From assembly GCA_043730365.1 (NCBI GenBank), contig JAYTKJ010000744.1, positions 1-29,117 of the forward strand: 29,117 nucleotides of DNA, given 5' to 3'. The translations under genes were made by a program, and so were the position numbers. Of the stretch, positions 6,489 to 14,868 are shown one piece after another. The notes under the pieces were generated by a model. The model worked only from the letters and a program-made list of their open reading frames with translations, ran no database searches and had not been told where the DNA came from. Positions within the stretch are counted from its first letter, which is position 1. Every line of letters begins with the position of its first letter. The stretch comes from VFZP01 sp043730365 (lineage in GTDB: Bacteria; Acidobacteriota; Terriglobia; Bryobacterales; Bryobacteraceae).

Positions 6489-9243
6489 ACGCTACCCTAA
6501 CACTATCACCCACAGACTCCATCGCGCCCTCGCCACCGCCCTCCTCGCGGCCACGATTCTCGGCGCCCAAACCACCAGCGTTACCGGCGTCATCCAGGGC
6601 CTCGTCACCGATTCCACCGGCGCCACCGTGCCCGGCTGCCGCGTCGTCGTCCGTCAACAGAACACCGGCATCGAACGTACCGCCACCACCACCGCCTCCG
6701 GCCAGTTCCTCATCGGCAACCTCGCGCCCGGCACCTACACGCTCAACCTCGAAGCCACCGGCTTCATGCCGATCCGCGTCAAGCCGTTCCCGCTCGCCGC
6801 CGGGCACGTCATCGCGCAGGACTTCGAGCTCAAGCCCGCCGGTCTCAACGAGCGCGTCGAAGTGAAAGAGGAGCCCGAAGCGATCGACCTTACGGCGTCA
6901 TCCGCCAGCGTTTCGCTTGGCTACGAGCGCATCGAAGAGGCTCCGGCGCGCAGCCGCAACTATCTCAACTTCGTGCTGGCCGCGCCCGGCGTCGCGCCTT
7001 CGGCCGGCTCCAGTTCGCAACGTACAATGACGGGCACGCGCACGACGCAGGGAGACTCCGGCTTCACCTTCGGCGGCATGCGGCCGCGCAACAACGCGAT
7101 TCAAATCGACGGGCTGGACAATCGCGACGAAACCACGGGCGGCAATCGCGTCGCAGTCGGTCTGGAGATGGTGCAGGAATTTCGCGTCTCGGGCACCGCG
7201 GTGGGCGCTGAACTCGGTGGAGCCTCCGGCGGGCTGCTCAACATGATCACGCGCTCGGGCGTCAACATCCTGCATGGCGACTTCACCATGTTCGCGCAGA
7301 ACGAACTCTTCAACGCGCGCCGCACAGAAGTCGCGGCCGTGCGCCCCAGCTTCCGCCGCTATCAGCCGGGCATGTCCGCCAATGGCCCGCTCCGGCGCGA
7401 CCGTACGTTTCTCGCCGGCGCCGTCGAGCATGAGAACGAATCGGCTGAAGAATGGTCCAACGTACCGGGCTCAGCGCTGGCCGAAATCAATCGCGCGCTC
7501 GCCTCGCCTCTTTACTCCGGCGCGGGAGGACTGCGCGCACTGCGCGGGCTCTACCCCACCGGCACCCGCGGCACCGATCTTTCACTCAAGCTCAACCACC
7601 AGGCCGGCCCGCTTGACACGCTCTCCACCCGCTATGCTTTCTCGCGCGGGCGCGTGCGCAACGAAGTCCAGGGACCGGATAATTTTCCGGACCGTTCGGC
7701 GCAAGGCAGCAGCCTGACGGGCGATCATTCGCTGGTGGGCAACTGGCTGCGCGTGATCACGCCGCGCGTGGTCAACGATTTGCGCTTGCAGTGGGCGCAG
7801 CGCACCATGGATCTGGACCCCAACTCCAGCGCCGCCCTGCCGATGTTTGAGATCCCGGGTGTCGCCACGCTGGGCCAGTTCTATCGCATGAATTCGCGGC
7901 GCACCGAGCGTCACTTTCAGATCGTCGAGCAACTCAACTTCACGCTGGGCGCACATCGCCTCAGCACCGGCTTTGATCTTCACCAGGTAACACTCGATTC
8001 GGAAATACGCAATCGTTACGCCGGCATCTACCTCTTCCCTACCCTCGACGCTTTCACACAAGGCCGCCCCGATCTGTTCATCCAAGCCTTCGGCCGCCCG
8101 GCCACGCGGATGAACACCTTGCCCGCGGGCCTGTGGCTGCAGGACCGTTGGCAGTTGCGCCCGCGTCTCCTGATCGAACTCGGTGGGCGCTTCGATCGGC
8201 AACGCATGCCCGCCGGCATTTCATCCTCATCGAGTAACTTATCTCCGCGCGCGGGGCTTGCATGGCGTCCGTCGGCCACGCGGCCGCTGGTCATGCGCGC
8301 GGGCTTCGGTCTCTTTTTCGATCGCTATCCGCTGGCGTTTCTCAACGAAGCTCTTCAGAAAGACGGGCGCCTGGGCTTCGAACAATTCGCCGCCGGAGCG
8401 CCCGCCATCGCCGCGCTAACACTCTCGCGAGGCGCCATCCTCACTGCCCCGCTCGCCGGCGTCCCCGCTTCGGAATACCACTCCGCCAGCCGCTTCCCCT
8501 CCACGTACTCGCGCAAGCTCAGCGCTGGCTTTGAGCACGGGCTCGGCAAGGATACATCTCTCTCGGTCGAAGCCACTCAGATCCGCGGCTTTCATTTGCC
8601 TCGAATCCGCAACACCGCCGGCACGCTGCCGCCCACTTATGAGCTGGAACAGACGGCCCGCGCCACTTACACCGGCGTCTCGGCCACGCTCAACCATCGC
8701 CTCTCGCGCGAGGTCACGTATCTGGTGGCTTACAACCTCGGCCGCACGCTGGACGACGGCTCCGATTTCGACGAGCAGCCCGGCAATCCGCTGAACATTC
8801 GCCAGGACTGGGCGCACTCGCGCCAGCACCAGTTGCACCGCCTCGCCGCCAGCGCCGTTTTCGAAGTCCCTTTTATCGATGACGTTTCGCTGGCTCCCAT
8901 TCTGTCAATCGGATCCGGCCGCCCCATCAACGGACTGCTCACCACCGATGCCTATCGCACCGGCGCCTATCCGCTTTCGGCGCGGCCCGCCGGCCTACCC
9001 CGCAACAGCTTCCGCTCACCGGCGAATCTCAATCTTGACGTGCGGCTGATGAAGACGTTTCATGTCAAAGATCGGGCGCTCCTACAGTTCGGTATTGAGG
9101 GCTTCAATCTCACCAACCACGCCAACATAGAGCGAGTTAGTCCATATTACTCGAACGCCACGGGCCGCCTCGCCTCGTTCGGCCTGCCGCTGGAGAGTCT
9201 TCCGGCGCGCCAGCTTCAGTTTCTGGTTCAGTTCGAATACTGA
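6469..9243 (+). CDS. TonB-dependent receptor-like outer-membrane protein with carboxypeptidase-regulatory-like N-terminal domain
   Basis: A 924-residue outer-membrane protein of the Oar/TonB-receptor group abundant in Acidobacteriota. The N-terminus has a basic stretch and a hydrophobic segment (ALATALLAATILGAQ), a probable signal peptide. Residues of about 38-125 form a carboxypeptidase-regulatory-like beta-sandwich (VTGVIQGLVTDSTGATVPG). The plug domain follows (MRPRNNAIQIDGLDNRD, LEMVQEFRV, GGLLNMITRSG), then a large barrel. The protein ends in aromatic FEY, as outer-membrane barrels do. Such proteins import or bind large substrates with TonB; the ligand is unknown. The ATG at 6469 is the only start that keeps the signal peptide, although it lies inside hicB on the other strand. 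No clear ribosome-binding site was seen. Its 3' end overlaps the opposite gene. Confidence 0.88.
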   Translation: MLTKNFIRYPNTITHRLHRALATALLAATILGAQTTSVTGVIQGLVTDSTGATVPGCRVVVRQQNTGIERTATTTASGQFLIGNLAPGTYTLNLEATGFMPIRVKPFPLAAGHVIAQDFELKPAGLNERVEVKEEPEAIDLTASSASVSLGYERIEEAPARSRNYLNFVLAAPGVAPSAGSSSQRTMTGTRTTQGDSGFTFGGMRPRNNAIQIDGLDNRDETTGGNRVAVGLEMVQEFRVSGTAVGAELGGASGGLLNMITRSGVNILHGDFTMFAQNELFNARRTEVAAVRPSFRRYQPGMSANGPLRRDRTFLAGAVEHENESAEEWSNVPGSALAEINRALASPLYSGAGGLRALRGLYPTGTRGTDLSLKLNHQAGPLDTLSTRYAFSRGRVRNEVQGPDNFPDRSAQGSSLTGDHSLVGNWLRVITPRVVNDLRLQWAQRTMDLDPNSSAALPMFEIPGVATLGQFYRMNSRRTERHFQIVEQLNFTLGAHRLSTGFDLHQVTLDSEIRNRYAGIYLFPTLDAFTQGRPDLFIQAFGRPATRMNTLPAGLWLQDRWQLRPRLLIELGGRFDRQRMPAGISSSSSNLSPRAGLAWRPSATRPLVMRAGFGLFFDRYPLAFLNEALQKDGRLGFEQFAAGAPAIAALTLSRGAILTAPLAGVPASEYHSASRFPSTYSRKLSAGFEHGLGKDTSLSVEATQIRGFHLPRIRNTAGTLPPTYELEQTARATYTGVSATLNHRLSREVTYLVAYNLGRTLDDGSDFDEQPGNPLNIRQDWAHSRQHQLHRLAASAVFEVPFIDDVSLAPILSIGSGRPINGLLTTDAYRTGAYPLSARPAGLPRNSFRSPANLNLDVRLMKTFHVKDRALLQFGIEGFNLTNHANIERVSPYYSNATGRLASFGLPLESLPARQLQFLVQFEY

Positions 9244-10357
9244 TGAGCGGACGGCGCGTGAGCGCGGCAATGGTAAAGAACACCGCACCGAAGATGGGCC
9301 GCTCCTGGAAGTGATATTCGATCAGGCAGTGCACCAGCACAAACCCGAGCCCCATCGCCCAGCCCGTACGCCAGCCCGCGCCCACCGCGCCGGCGGCGAG
9401 GAGTAACATCACCGCAAAGAACGGCACGCCACCCTCGGCCAACCATTGCAGCCAGTCATTGTGCGCCTGATTATCGAAAGCGCCATCGTCAAAATGCGCA
9501 TAGGCCGGATACGCGGCAGACCAGGTGCCCAAGCCCCATCCCATCCATGGGCGATCCCGCGCCATCGCCAGCGTGGAGCGTGACAGTTCGTTGCGAATGC
9601 GTAGCGGCTCCCGACGTTCGAGCTTCAACGCCAGCGCATCCCAGCCGGTGACGACCAACATCGCGGCAGCCAACACGCCCACCGCCGCGACCCGGCGCAC
9701 CGTCATCGCCACGGGCAACTCATTGCGCGACGCGCGCAGCATCAGCACGCCGAACGCCTCCCCCACCACGAGCACCGAACCCGCCAGCGATCCCGAAACA
9801 AAGACCGAGGCCACCAAGAGCGCAGGTCCGGCAAACGTCCACCCGCGCGCATGCCACAGCGCAATCGGCAGGACTAACAACACGAAGCCCGCATATTGGT
9901 TGTCGTAGACCCAAGGCCCCATCTGGCCCGTCTCATAGCCGCTCTGGAAAATCCAAAACACCCGGCCGCCCGCGGTGAAGCGTTGCAGAATCGCAACGAA
10001 CGCGAGGGCGATGGAGAAGAGCGTGATGGCTGCGAGCATCCACCGCCGGGCACGCTCATCGCGCCGCACGGCGGAATCGGCAATCACGTACGCGGCCAGC
10101 CAAGCGGTCCAAACGAGCCGCGCTTCGTGCGTCGCCCCCGCGTACACGCTCACCCCCGACACCACCTGTAACCACGGCCACAATGCGCCGGCGATCAATG
10201 CTGCCAGCCACGGCGACAGGCGCAAGGAAAGTTGCCCACGCACGGCGAGCCACGCCGCCCAGAGCAGCAGCGCCGCCTGAATCAGATGCCACGGCCAGGG
10301 CTGGGGGCTCCAGGCCACCGAAATCCCGGCAGCGAGAATCGCGGCGAGGGGTTTCAC
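9137..10357 (-). CDS. O-antigen ligase/polymerase-like membrane protein
   Basis: A protein of about 406 residues with roughly ten hydrophobic segments. The motif QAHNDWLQWLAEGG lies in the large periplasmic loop region, as in the Wzy/WaaL (PF04932) family that joins or polymerises surface polysaccharides in the inner membrane. WMGWGLGTWSAAYP before it is also typical. I chose the GTG at 10355-10357 because it overlaps the stop of the upstream TPR gene (GTGA) and is followed by a membrane segment. The longer reading frame to 10492 would add an arginine-rich, unlikely N-terminus. The last 35 or so residues are read from DNA that also encodes the end of the TonB receptor on the other strand (107 bp overlap) and look like low-information tail. 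Confidence 0.8.
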   Translation of the reverse strand: MKPLAAILAAGISVAWSPQPWPWHLIQAALLLWAAWLAVRGQLSLRLSPWLAALIAGALWPWLQVVSGVSVYAGATHEARLVWTAWLAAYVIADSAVRRDERARRWMLAAITLFSIALAFVAILQRFTAGGRVFWIFQSGYETGQMGPWVYDNQYAGFVLLVLPIALWHARGWTFAGPALLVASVFVSGSLAGSVLVVGEAFGVLMLRASRNELPVAMTVRRVAAVGVLAAAMLVVTGWDALALKLERREPLRIRNELSRSTLAMARDRPWMGWGLGTWSAAYPAYAHFDDGAFDNQAHNDWLQWLAEGGVPFFAVMLLLAAGAVGAGWRTGWAMGLGFVLVHCLIEYHFQERPIFGAVFFTIAALTRRPLISIRTEPETEAGAPEDSPAAGRTRRGGPWRSSNMD

Positions 10358-11271
10358 TCGGCCACCCGCACAGCGCCCACCGCGCGAGTTTCCCCCGGTG
10401 GCCGCGCGTATCGCAGTGTCACGCGGAGACCGTCGCGGCCAAACGGCTCGCTGCGCCAGGCGAGTCCGCGCACGCTGCCTTCGATCGGCCACTTGGTCCT
10501 CGCCGAAGGCGTCGCCGGCAACAGTCGCGTGGCCACGTCACACTGCTCGGGCTGCCGGCCGTTGAATGCCAAAGCGAACCCGTGTGCCACACTCACGAAC
10601 TGCACACCCTCCTGCTCGATCGGCTGCCAATCCAGCGCGCGATGGCCGCTGAAGCGAGTCAACGGCTGGACGCGTCCGCCCGCCAGCAACGCCTCGGCGA
10701 TCGGCTGCCGATCAACGCCTTCCAGGCGATCCAACGCCGCCTCCACTTCATCCAGCCGCCCGTGCCGTGCCGCATCGAGCACCCACGCCCGCCAGATCGG
10801 CGGGCGCTTCTCGACAGGCAGACGGCGGCGGATGGCCACACCATCCCTCTCCATCGCCCAGGCCAGGGCAAACAGCGGCGCCGGATCACGATAGGCCACC
10901 TGCAGCGCCTCGCCCGCCCAAAACCAGAACGGCTCAATCTTGTTTTGGCGAAAGTAGAAGCCCGCCAGCGTCCAACGCGGCTCATACTTGCGGCTGAGGC
11001 GCGCCGCGGCTAGAAACTCCCGCTCGGCCTCGGCAGGGCGGCTCGCCTCCTCCAGCGCCAACCCGTACCGTATTCGGAGCGGAGCGTCGCGCGGACTAAG
11101 CGCCACCGCCTCGCCCGCATCCGCGCGGTATTGCGCCTTACCTCGATCCCAAGCCGCTGCCTCGCCGATGGGTCCCCTAGTGAACATCCAGTTGGCATAA
11201 CCGATACGCATCGCATCGGCGGCTTGTGAGGCAAGATACACAGCGGCGGCAATGTGAGTGATTCGCGACAA
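10354..11271 (-). CDS. TPR-containing protein, probably coupled to the O-antigen-ligase-like gene
   Basis: A 305-residue protein with helical, alanine-rich repeats of tetratricopeptide type (ALSPRDAPLRIRYGLALEEA, RPAEAEREFLAAARLS, YEPRWTLAGFYFRQ). The N-terminal MSRITHIAAAVYLASQAADA could be a membrane anchor or signal. The C-terminal third (from about residue 200) has mixed beta character and no recognised domain. TPR proteins of this sort often sit beside O-antigen ligase homologues and are thought to act in envelope polysaccharide or glycoprotein assembly. Here the stop overlaps the next gene's GTG. The exact role is unknown. Confidence 0.72.
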   Translation of the reverse strand: MSRITHIAAAVYLASQAADAMRIGYANWMFTRGPIGEAAAWDRGKAQYRADAGEAVALSPRDAPLRIRYGLALEEASRPAEAEREFLAAARLSRKYEPRWTLAGFYFRQNKIEPFWFWAGEALQVAYRDPAPLFALAWAMERDGVAIRRRLPVEKRPPIWRAWVLDAARHGRLDEVEAALDRLEGVDRQPIAEALLAGGRVQPLTRFSGHRALDWQPIEQEGVQFVSVAHGFALAFNGRQPEQCDVATRLLPATPSARTKWPIEGSVRGLAWRSEPFGRDGLRVTLRYARPPGETRAVGAVRVAE

Positions 11272-11299
11272 AACTCTAGTCTCTAAGATTACCTCGCGC

Positions 11300-11305
11300 T
11301 AAAAT
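11300..11305 (+). promoter_or_regulatory. Possible -10 box giving a leaderless transcript
   Basis: TAAAAT lies six bases before the ATG at 11312. Transcription starting about seven bases downstream would begin at or next to the ATG, and no Shine-Dalgarno sequence is present. No good -35 box was found. Confidence 0.35.
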
Positions 11306-11311
11306 CAACCT

Positions 11312-12262
11312 ATGCAGTTGCACCGGCCCATCCTCACTCTGCTGCTCGCGGCGCCATTGGTTTGGTCCGCCTCCTCTACCTCGCTCGGGCTGGTCACGGC
11401 GGACGGCGATTTCAAACTCAACCAGTCCGTGGTGCGCGGCAATGCAACCTTGACCGGCGATGACGCGGTAGTAGAATCTCTGGCCGTGCCTTCGCGGATC
11501 AGTCTGCGCGGCGGAGCCACGCTTCGGCTGGACGCCGGCTCAATGGCCCGGGTTCATAGCGGCCTTGTAACCGTCGAGCGCGGCTCTGGAGAGTGGAACG
11601 CGGCGGGCAACGATGCGCTCGAAACCCTGACGCTGCGGCTCGCCGCCGAACCAGGCGCGCCGGCCAGTGCGCGCTTTCTCCTGGCCTCGGGCAAAACCGT
11701 GCAACTGTCGGCTTCGCGCGGACGGTTCCGGGTGATGAACGCCCACGGCACGCTGGTATCGCGCCTTGAGCCCGGCCTCGCGCTCGCCTTCGCGCCGCCG
11801 CAGGGCTTGGATGGTCCCATGGCGCCGTCGAGTTTTATCGGCTGCGTAGTGAACAAGGACTCCAAGTGGATCTTATATGAGCCAGCTTTGAAGCTGGTGG
11901 TGGAACTGCGCGGACAGGCCGGCGCCGTGGAGCGCGAGTGGGGCAATCGAGTTCAGATCAATGGCACATCGCCCACCAGCGGGCAGCCAGAAGGCCGGCA
12001 GTTGATGAACGTCACCACGGTCACGCGCATTGAAGTGGGCGGATGCGAGGAGATGGCCAAGGCCGCTGGCGGGCAACTGCCGGTCCAGCCCTCTACCCCT
12101 GCGGCGTCTACCTCGCCAACCGGCCCCACGACGCGCCCGCCGGCAGTCCCCACACGGGTCGAAGGCATGTCGGCGGGCACCAAATACGGCATCGTCGCCG
12201 CCGTGGCGGGCGGTGGCGCCATCGCAGGCATTGCCGCAGCGTCCGGCAAACGTTCCCGCTAA
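11312..12262 (+). CDS. Secreted or membrane-anchored FecR-like protein of unknown function
   Basis: A 316-residue protein with a clear signal peptide (hydrophobic LTLLLAAPLVWSASS). The middle has beta-rich stretches of FecR-like type: VVRGNATLTGDDAVVESL, then ISLRGGATLRLDAGSMARV, then SGEWNA. These suggest the beta-helix-like FecR domain of envelope proteins. A Pro/Thr/Ser-rich linker (about 255-285) leads to a glycine-rich hydrophobic segment (YGIVAAVAGGGAIAGIAAA) followed by KRSR, a likely C-terminal membrane anchor. I do not recognise a named family. It stands alone on the plus strand, divergent from the TPR gene. Confidence 0.7.
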   Translation: MQLHRPILTLLLAAPLVWSASSTSLGLVTADGDFKLNQSVVRGNATLTGDDAVVESLAVPSRISLRGGATLRLDAGSMARVHSGLVTVERGSGEWNAAGNDALETLTLRLAAEPGAPASARFLLASGKTVQLSASRGRFRVMNAHGTLVSRLEPGLALAFAPPQGLDGPMAPSSFIGCVVNKDSKWILYEPALKLVVELRGQAGAVEREWGNRVQINGTSPTSGQPEGRQLMNVTTVTRIEVGGCEEMAKAAGGQLPVQPSTPAASTSPTGPTTRPPAVPTRVEGMSAGTKYGIVAAVAGGGAIAGIAAASGKRSR

Positions 12263-12335
12263 GAACACCGCGCGGGCGCATCCGGGTCCGTTCCAACTCG
12301 CGTCGAGTATACTCAATCCATGCAAGGAGCCCGAC

Positions 12336-13445
12336 GTGCCTATTGACCGTAGAGATTTTTTGCTGGCCCCCGCCGCAGCCCTGGCCGCGCAGGAATCGCG
12401 CCAGATCCGGACGGCCGCCATTGGCGTTGGCAATCGTGGGACTGAACTCCTGCGCCAGGTGCTGGCCAGTCGCAACGCCACGGTCACCGCAGTTTGCGAC
12501 ATCAATCCACAGGCACGAGACAAGGCGGCCAGTTCGGCGGCCCGCCACAATCCGAAGGTGTTTGACGACTACCGCCGCGTGCTCGATCTCGCCGATGTCG
12601 ACGCGGTCACCATCGCCAGCCCGTGCGACCTGCATGCCGAGATGGCCGCTGCCGCGCTACGCGCCGGCAAATACGTTTACTGCGAAAAGCCCGTTGGTAT
12701 CACCGCGGCACAGGTTCAGGACGTTGTCAACGCCGCCAAGGGAGCGAAGGGCTTCCTCCAGATCGGCCAGCAGTTGCGCTATTTCCCTGACCTGCGTGAA
12801 GTGATCCGGCAGGTTCACGCCGGCGTGCACGGCCATACGCTGGTGGTAAAGGCGCAACGCCATAGCACCCCGCCCGAACCCGGCAAAGAGCGCCCGCGCG
12901 CGGCATGGTACGACGACGTGAAACGGTCTGGCGACCTGATTGTCGAAAACGCCATCCACAACATCGACGCCTGCAACTGGATCATCAATAGCCGGCCGGT
13001 GAGCGCCTACGGTCACGGCAAGAAGTATTTCCCGAAGCCCATCCCGGCCGGCACGCTCATGATGGATGGCTTCAGCGTCGAGTACATCTATGAAAACGAT
13101 GTGCACCTGGACTACAGCCAGCTCTACATGCACCCCCGGGCCCTGAAGGAACTGGCCAACAATCAGTGGTACATGGCTTTCGGCGATCAGGGATCGGTTG
13201 ATGTTTCCGAAGGATTCTACTACCCCATGCACGCGACCGGGGCGCCGAGAGACCTCCTGACGCCCGAACTGCGCGAATCCAAAGAGAAGGCGATGGAGGA
13301 TTTCTTCGCCTGCATTCTGGAGAAGCGCCAACCCTTTGCCGGTATCACCGTAGCGGCGACGGCCGCACTCACCGCCATTCTCGGCCGTGAAGCTATTTAC
13401 CGCCGCCGCTCCGTGGACTGGAAAGAACTGGGCGTCACGATCTGA
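12336..13445 (+). CDS. Gfo/Idh/MocA-family oxidoreductase with Tat-type N-terminus
   Basis: A 369-residue NAD(P)-dependent sugar or polyol dehydrogenase-like protein. The N-terminus IDRRDFLLAPAAALAA is a twin-arginine export signal, so the enzyme probably works outside the cytoplasm, as many acidobacterial members do. The Rossmann motif is AAIGVGNRGTE, and YVYCEKPVG carries the catalytic-site lysine of the family. The second half, with NAIHNIDACNWI, fits the C-terminal substrate domain. I chose the GTG at 12336 because AAGGAG lies seven bases before it and the Tat motif follows at once; the frame is open much further upstream, but only as a shadow of the preceding gene. The substrate is unknown. 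Confidence 0.88.
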   Translation: MPIDRRDFLLAPAAALAAQESRQIRTAAIGVGNRGTELLRQVLASRNATVTAVCDINPQARDKAASSAARHNPKVFDDYRRVLDLADVDAVTIASPCDLHAEMAAAALRAGKYVYCEKPVGITAAQVQDVVNAAKGAKGFLQIGQQLRYFPDLREVIRQVHAGVHGHTLVVKAQRHSTPPEPGKERPRAAWYDDVKRSGDLIVENAIHNIDACNWIINSRPVSAYGHGKKYFPKPIPAGTLMMDGFSVEYIYENDVHLDYSQLYMHPRALKELANNQWYMAFGDQGSVDVSEGFYYPMHATGAPRDLLTPELRESKEKAMEDFFACILEKRQPFAGITVAATAALTAILGREAIYRRRSVDWKELGVTI

Positions 13446-13452
13446 TCGGCCC

Positions 13453-13479
13453 CGCCGCGCGCGGCGTTATTTATTTTTT
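13453..13479 (+). terminator. Probable terminator between convergent genes
   Basis: The perfect palindrome cgccgcg/cgcggcg (13453-13466) is followed by a T-rich stretch (ttatttatttttt). It lies eight bases after the oxidoreductase stop and would end that transcript. The T-rich part overlaps the 3' end of the converging DinB-like gene. Confidence 0.5.
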
Positions 13480-14010
13480 AGCCGGCATACTCGGAGCGCG
13501 TTCGCTGGTGGGCGGGACCACGCCCTTCATGCGCATGTAAGTCACCATATTGCCGTAGTGCTCATAGTTGTGCGTCGTATTGAACGACAGCACGTTCAGC
13601 CGCGTGCGCTCGCCACCGAAAAATTTCACAATCTCGGCGACATTGGCATCCGTCGTGGCGGCGTAAGCTTTGTCGCAGTAGGCCATGCCGTCCTTGATCG
13701 CTGCCACCAGGTCCGCTTTCTCAGTCTTGGACTTCTCGATGCCAGGGGCGGGATTCTTTTCGCTCATCGCCGCCGAGCAGAAGGTGTACTGTGCGTCGGC
13801 CACATGTCCTACCAACTGGCCAAAGGTACGCACGCCATCGGTGGGCGCATAGGCGTAATCCTTGGCATCCATTTTCTCGGCTGCGGCGATCAATGCCTTC
13901 TTGGTCTGGTTGTGGAGCGCCTGCGCGCCGCCAGACAAGGTCTTCATATCCGGCCCCTGCGCCGCCAGCGTCACCGCGGCAATCAAACAGGCAAAAGTCA
14001 ACTTAGTCAT
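13471..14010 (-). CDS. Secreted DinB-like (DinB superfamily) protein
   Basis: A 179-residue protein with signal peptide MTKLTFACLIAAVTLAAQ. The rest is a four-helix DinB-like fold with a metal-ligand type histidine in FGQLVGHVADAQY and others in NTTHNYEHYGNMVTYMR. DinB-type proteins are metal-binding helical bundles, some acting as thiol-dependent transferases; secreted copies are common in Acidobacteriota and their role is unclear. I chose the ATG at 14008-14010 because AGGAGA precedes it and the signal peptide begins there; a longer frame exists upstream. It lies 17 bases after the ThuA gene on the same strand and is probably cotranscribed. Confidence 0.85.
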   Translation of the reverse strand: MTKLTFACLIAAVTLAAQGPDMKTLSGGAQALHNQTKKALIAAAEKMDAKDYAYAPTDGVRTFGQLVGHVADAQYTFCSAAMSEKNPAPGIEKSKTEKADLVAAIKDGMAYCDKAYAATTDANVAEIVKFFGGERTRLNVLSFNTTHNYEHYGNMVTYMRMKGVVPPTSERAPSMPAKK

Positions 14011-14027
14011 GATTCGTCTCCTTGGAT

Positions 14028-14834
14028 TTAGGGCTTCGGGCGCGGCGTGGCGTCCGCTTTGGTCAGACCCATCGCCCATTTTACCGCTTCCAGATACATC
14101 TTCTGCACGTCAGGCCGGTTCCAGGCGTCCTCGCGATGCCCGAAGGTGGAGTAGAACACGTGCCCCTTCCCGTAGTCACGAATCCAGGCCAGCGCGAAAT
14201 CCTTGTCCGTGCGGCGCACATTTTTGTTGGCGAGATCGAGCTTGGTAGCGTCCAGGCTCATCAACACACGCACCCGGTCTCGCGAGAAGTTCTTCACCTG
14301 ATAGATTTCGTCGTGGATCGTGAACTCCTTGGGAAAATGCGCCGTCATCGGGCTGGCCTGGTCCTCCACGATCACCGGGGCCTGAAACTGATTCCACGGA
14401 TGCAGATCGAAGTAGCCGCCGGTCATTTCGCCATACTCAGGCCACTGATAGAAAGTGTCGATCCCTGAGTGAATGCCGATGAAGCCCTTGCCGTCTTCCT
14501 TAATGAAGCTGAGCAGGTCCGCTTTCTGGCTGGCATCGAGATCGAGTTCGCCGGTTGTATAGAAGGCGATCGCGTCGAAGTAATCCAGGTTCTTGGCATT
14601 GTCGCCTAGCTTCTTCTTGGTGATCAACTGCGTATCGGTGCGAATGTAGGTATCCCACAATCCGGTCTCCTGGCCGATCTTCCACAACGTGGCCAGACCG
14701 TGCGAGGTGGCGTCGTGCTGGAATCCTTTCACGGCGCCGATACAAAGCAGCCGTTTCTTGCGCGGCGCTTGCGGTTGTTGCGCCAGTAGGGTAAAGCCGA
14801 GCGCGGCGAGCGCGAGGAGAGTCCTGAAAATCAT
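14028..14834 (-). CDS. ThuA-like domain protein, secreted
   Basis: A 268-residue protein with signal peptide MIFRTLLALAALGFTLLAQ. The body is a ThuA (trehalose-utilisation) domain, a class-I glutamine-amidotransferase-like fold without the usual cysteine catalysis. Segments that fit are YFDAIAFYTTGELDL, GKGFIGIHSGIDTFYQWPEY, GGYFDLHPWN and GKGHVFYSTFGHREDAW. Such proteins occur with sugar catabolism genes. Its role here is probably extracytoplasmic carbohydrate turnover, inferred from family and signal peptide only. It is in line with the DinB-like gene downstream and the AAA+ gene upstream (34-base gap). Confidence 0.88.
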   Translation of the reverse strand: MIFRTLLALAALGFTLLAQQPQAPRKKRLLCIGAVKGFQHDATSHGLATLWKIGQETGLWDTYIRTDTQLITKKKLGDNAKNLDYFDAIAFYTTGELDLDASQKADLLSFIKEDGKGFIGIHSGIDTFYQWPEYGEMTGGYFDLHPWNQFQAPVIVEDQASPMTAHFPKEFTIHDEIYQVKNFSRDRVRVLMSLDATKLDLANKNVRRTDKDFALAWIRDYGKGHVFYSTFGHREDAWNRPDVQKMYLEAVKWAMGLTKADATPRPKP

Positions 14835-14868
14835 CTTTTAAAGGATATCTCGCGCTGCCGCCTCACCG

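Noticed and set aside
12030..12335. Longer N-terminus for the Gfo/Idh/MocA gene
   Set aside because: The added residues are a shadow of the preceding gene; a ribosome-binding site and Tat motif mark the GTG at 12336.
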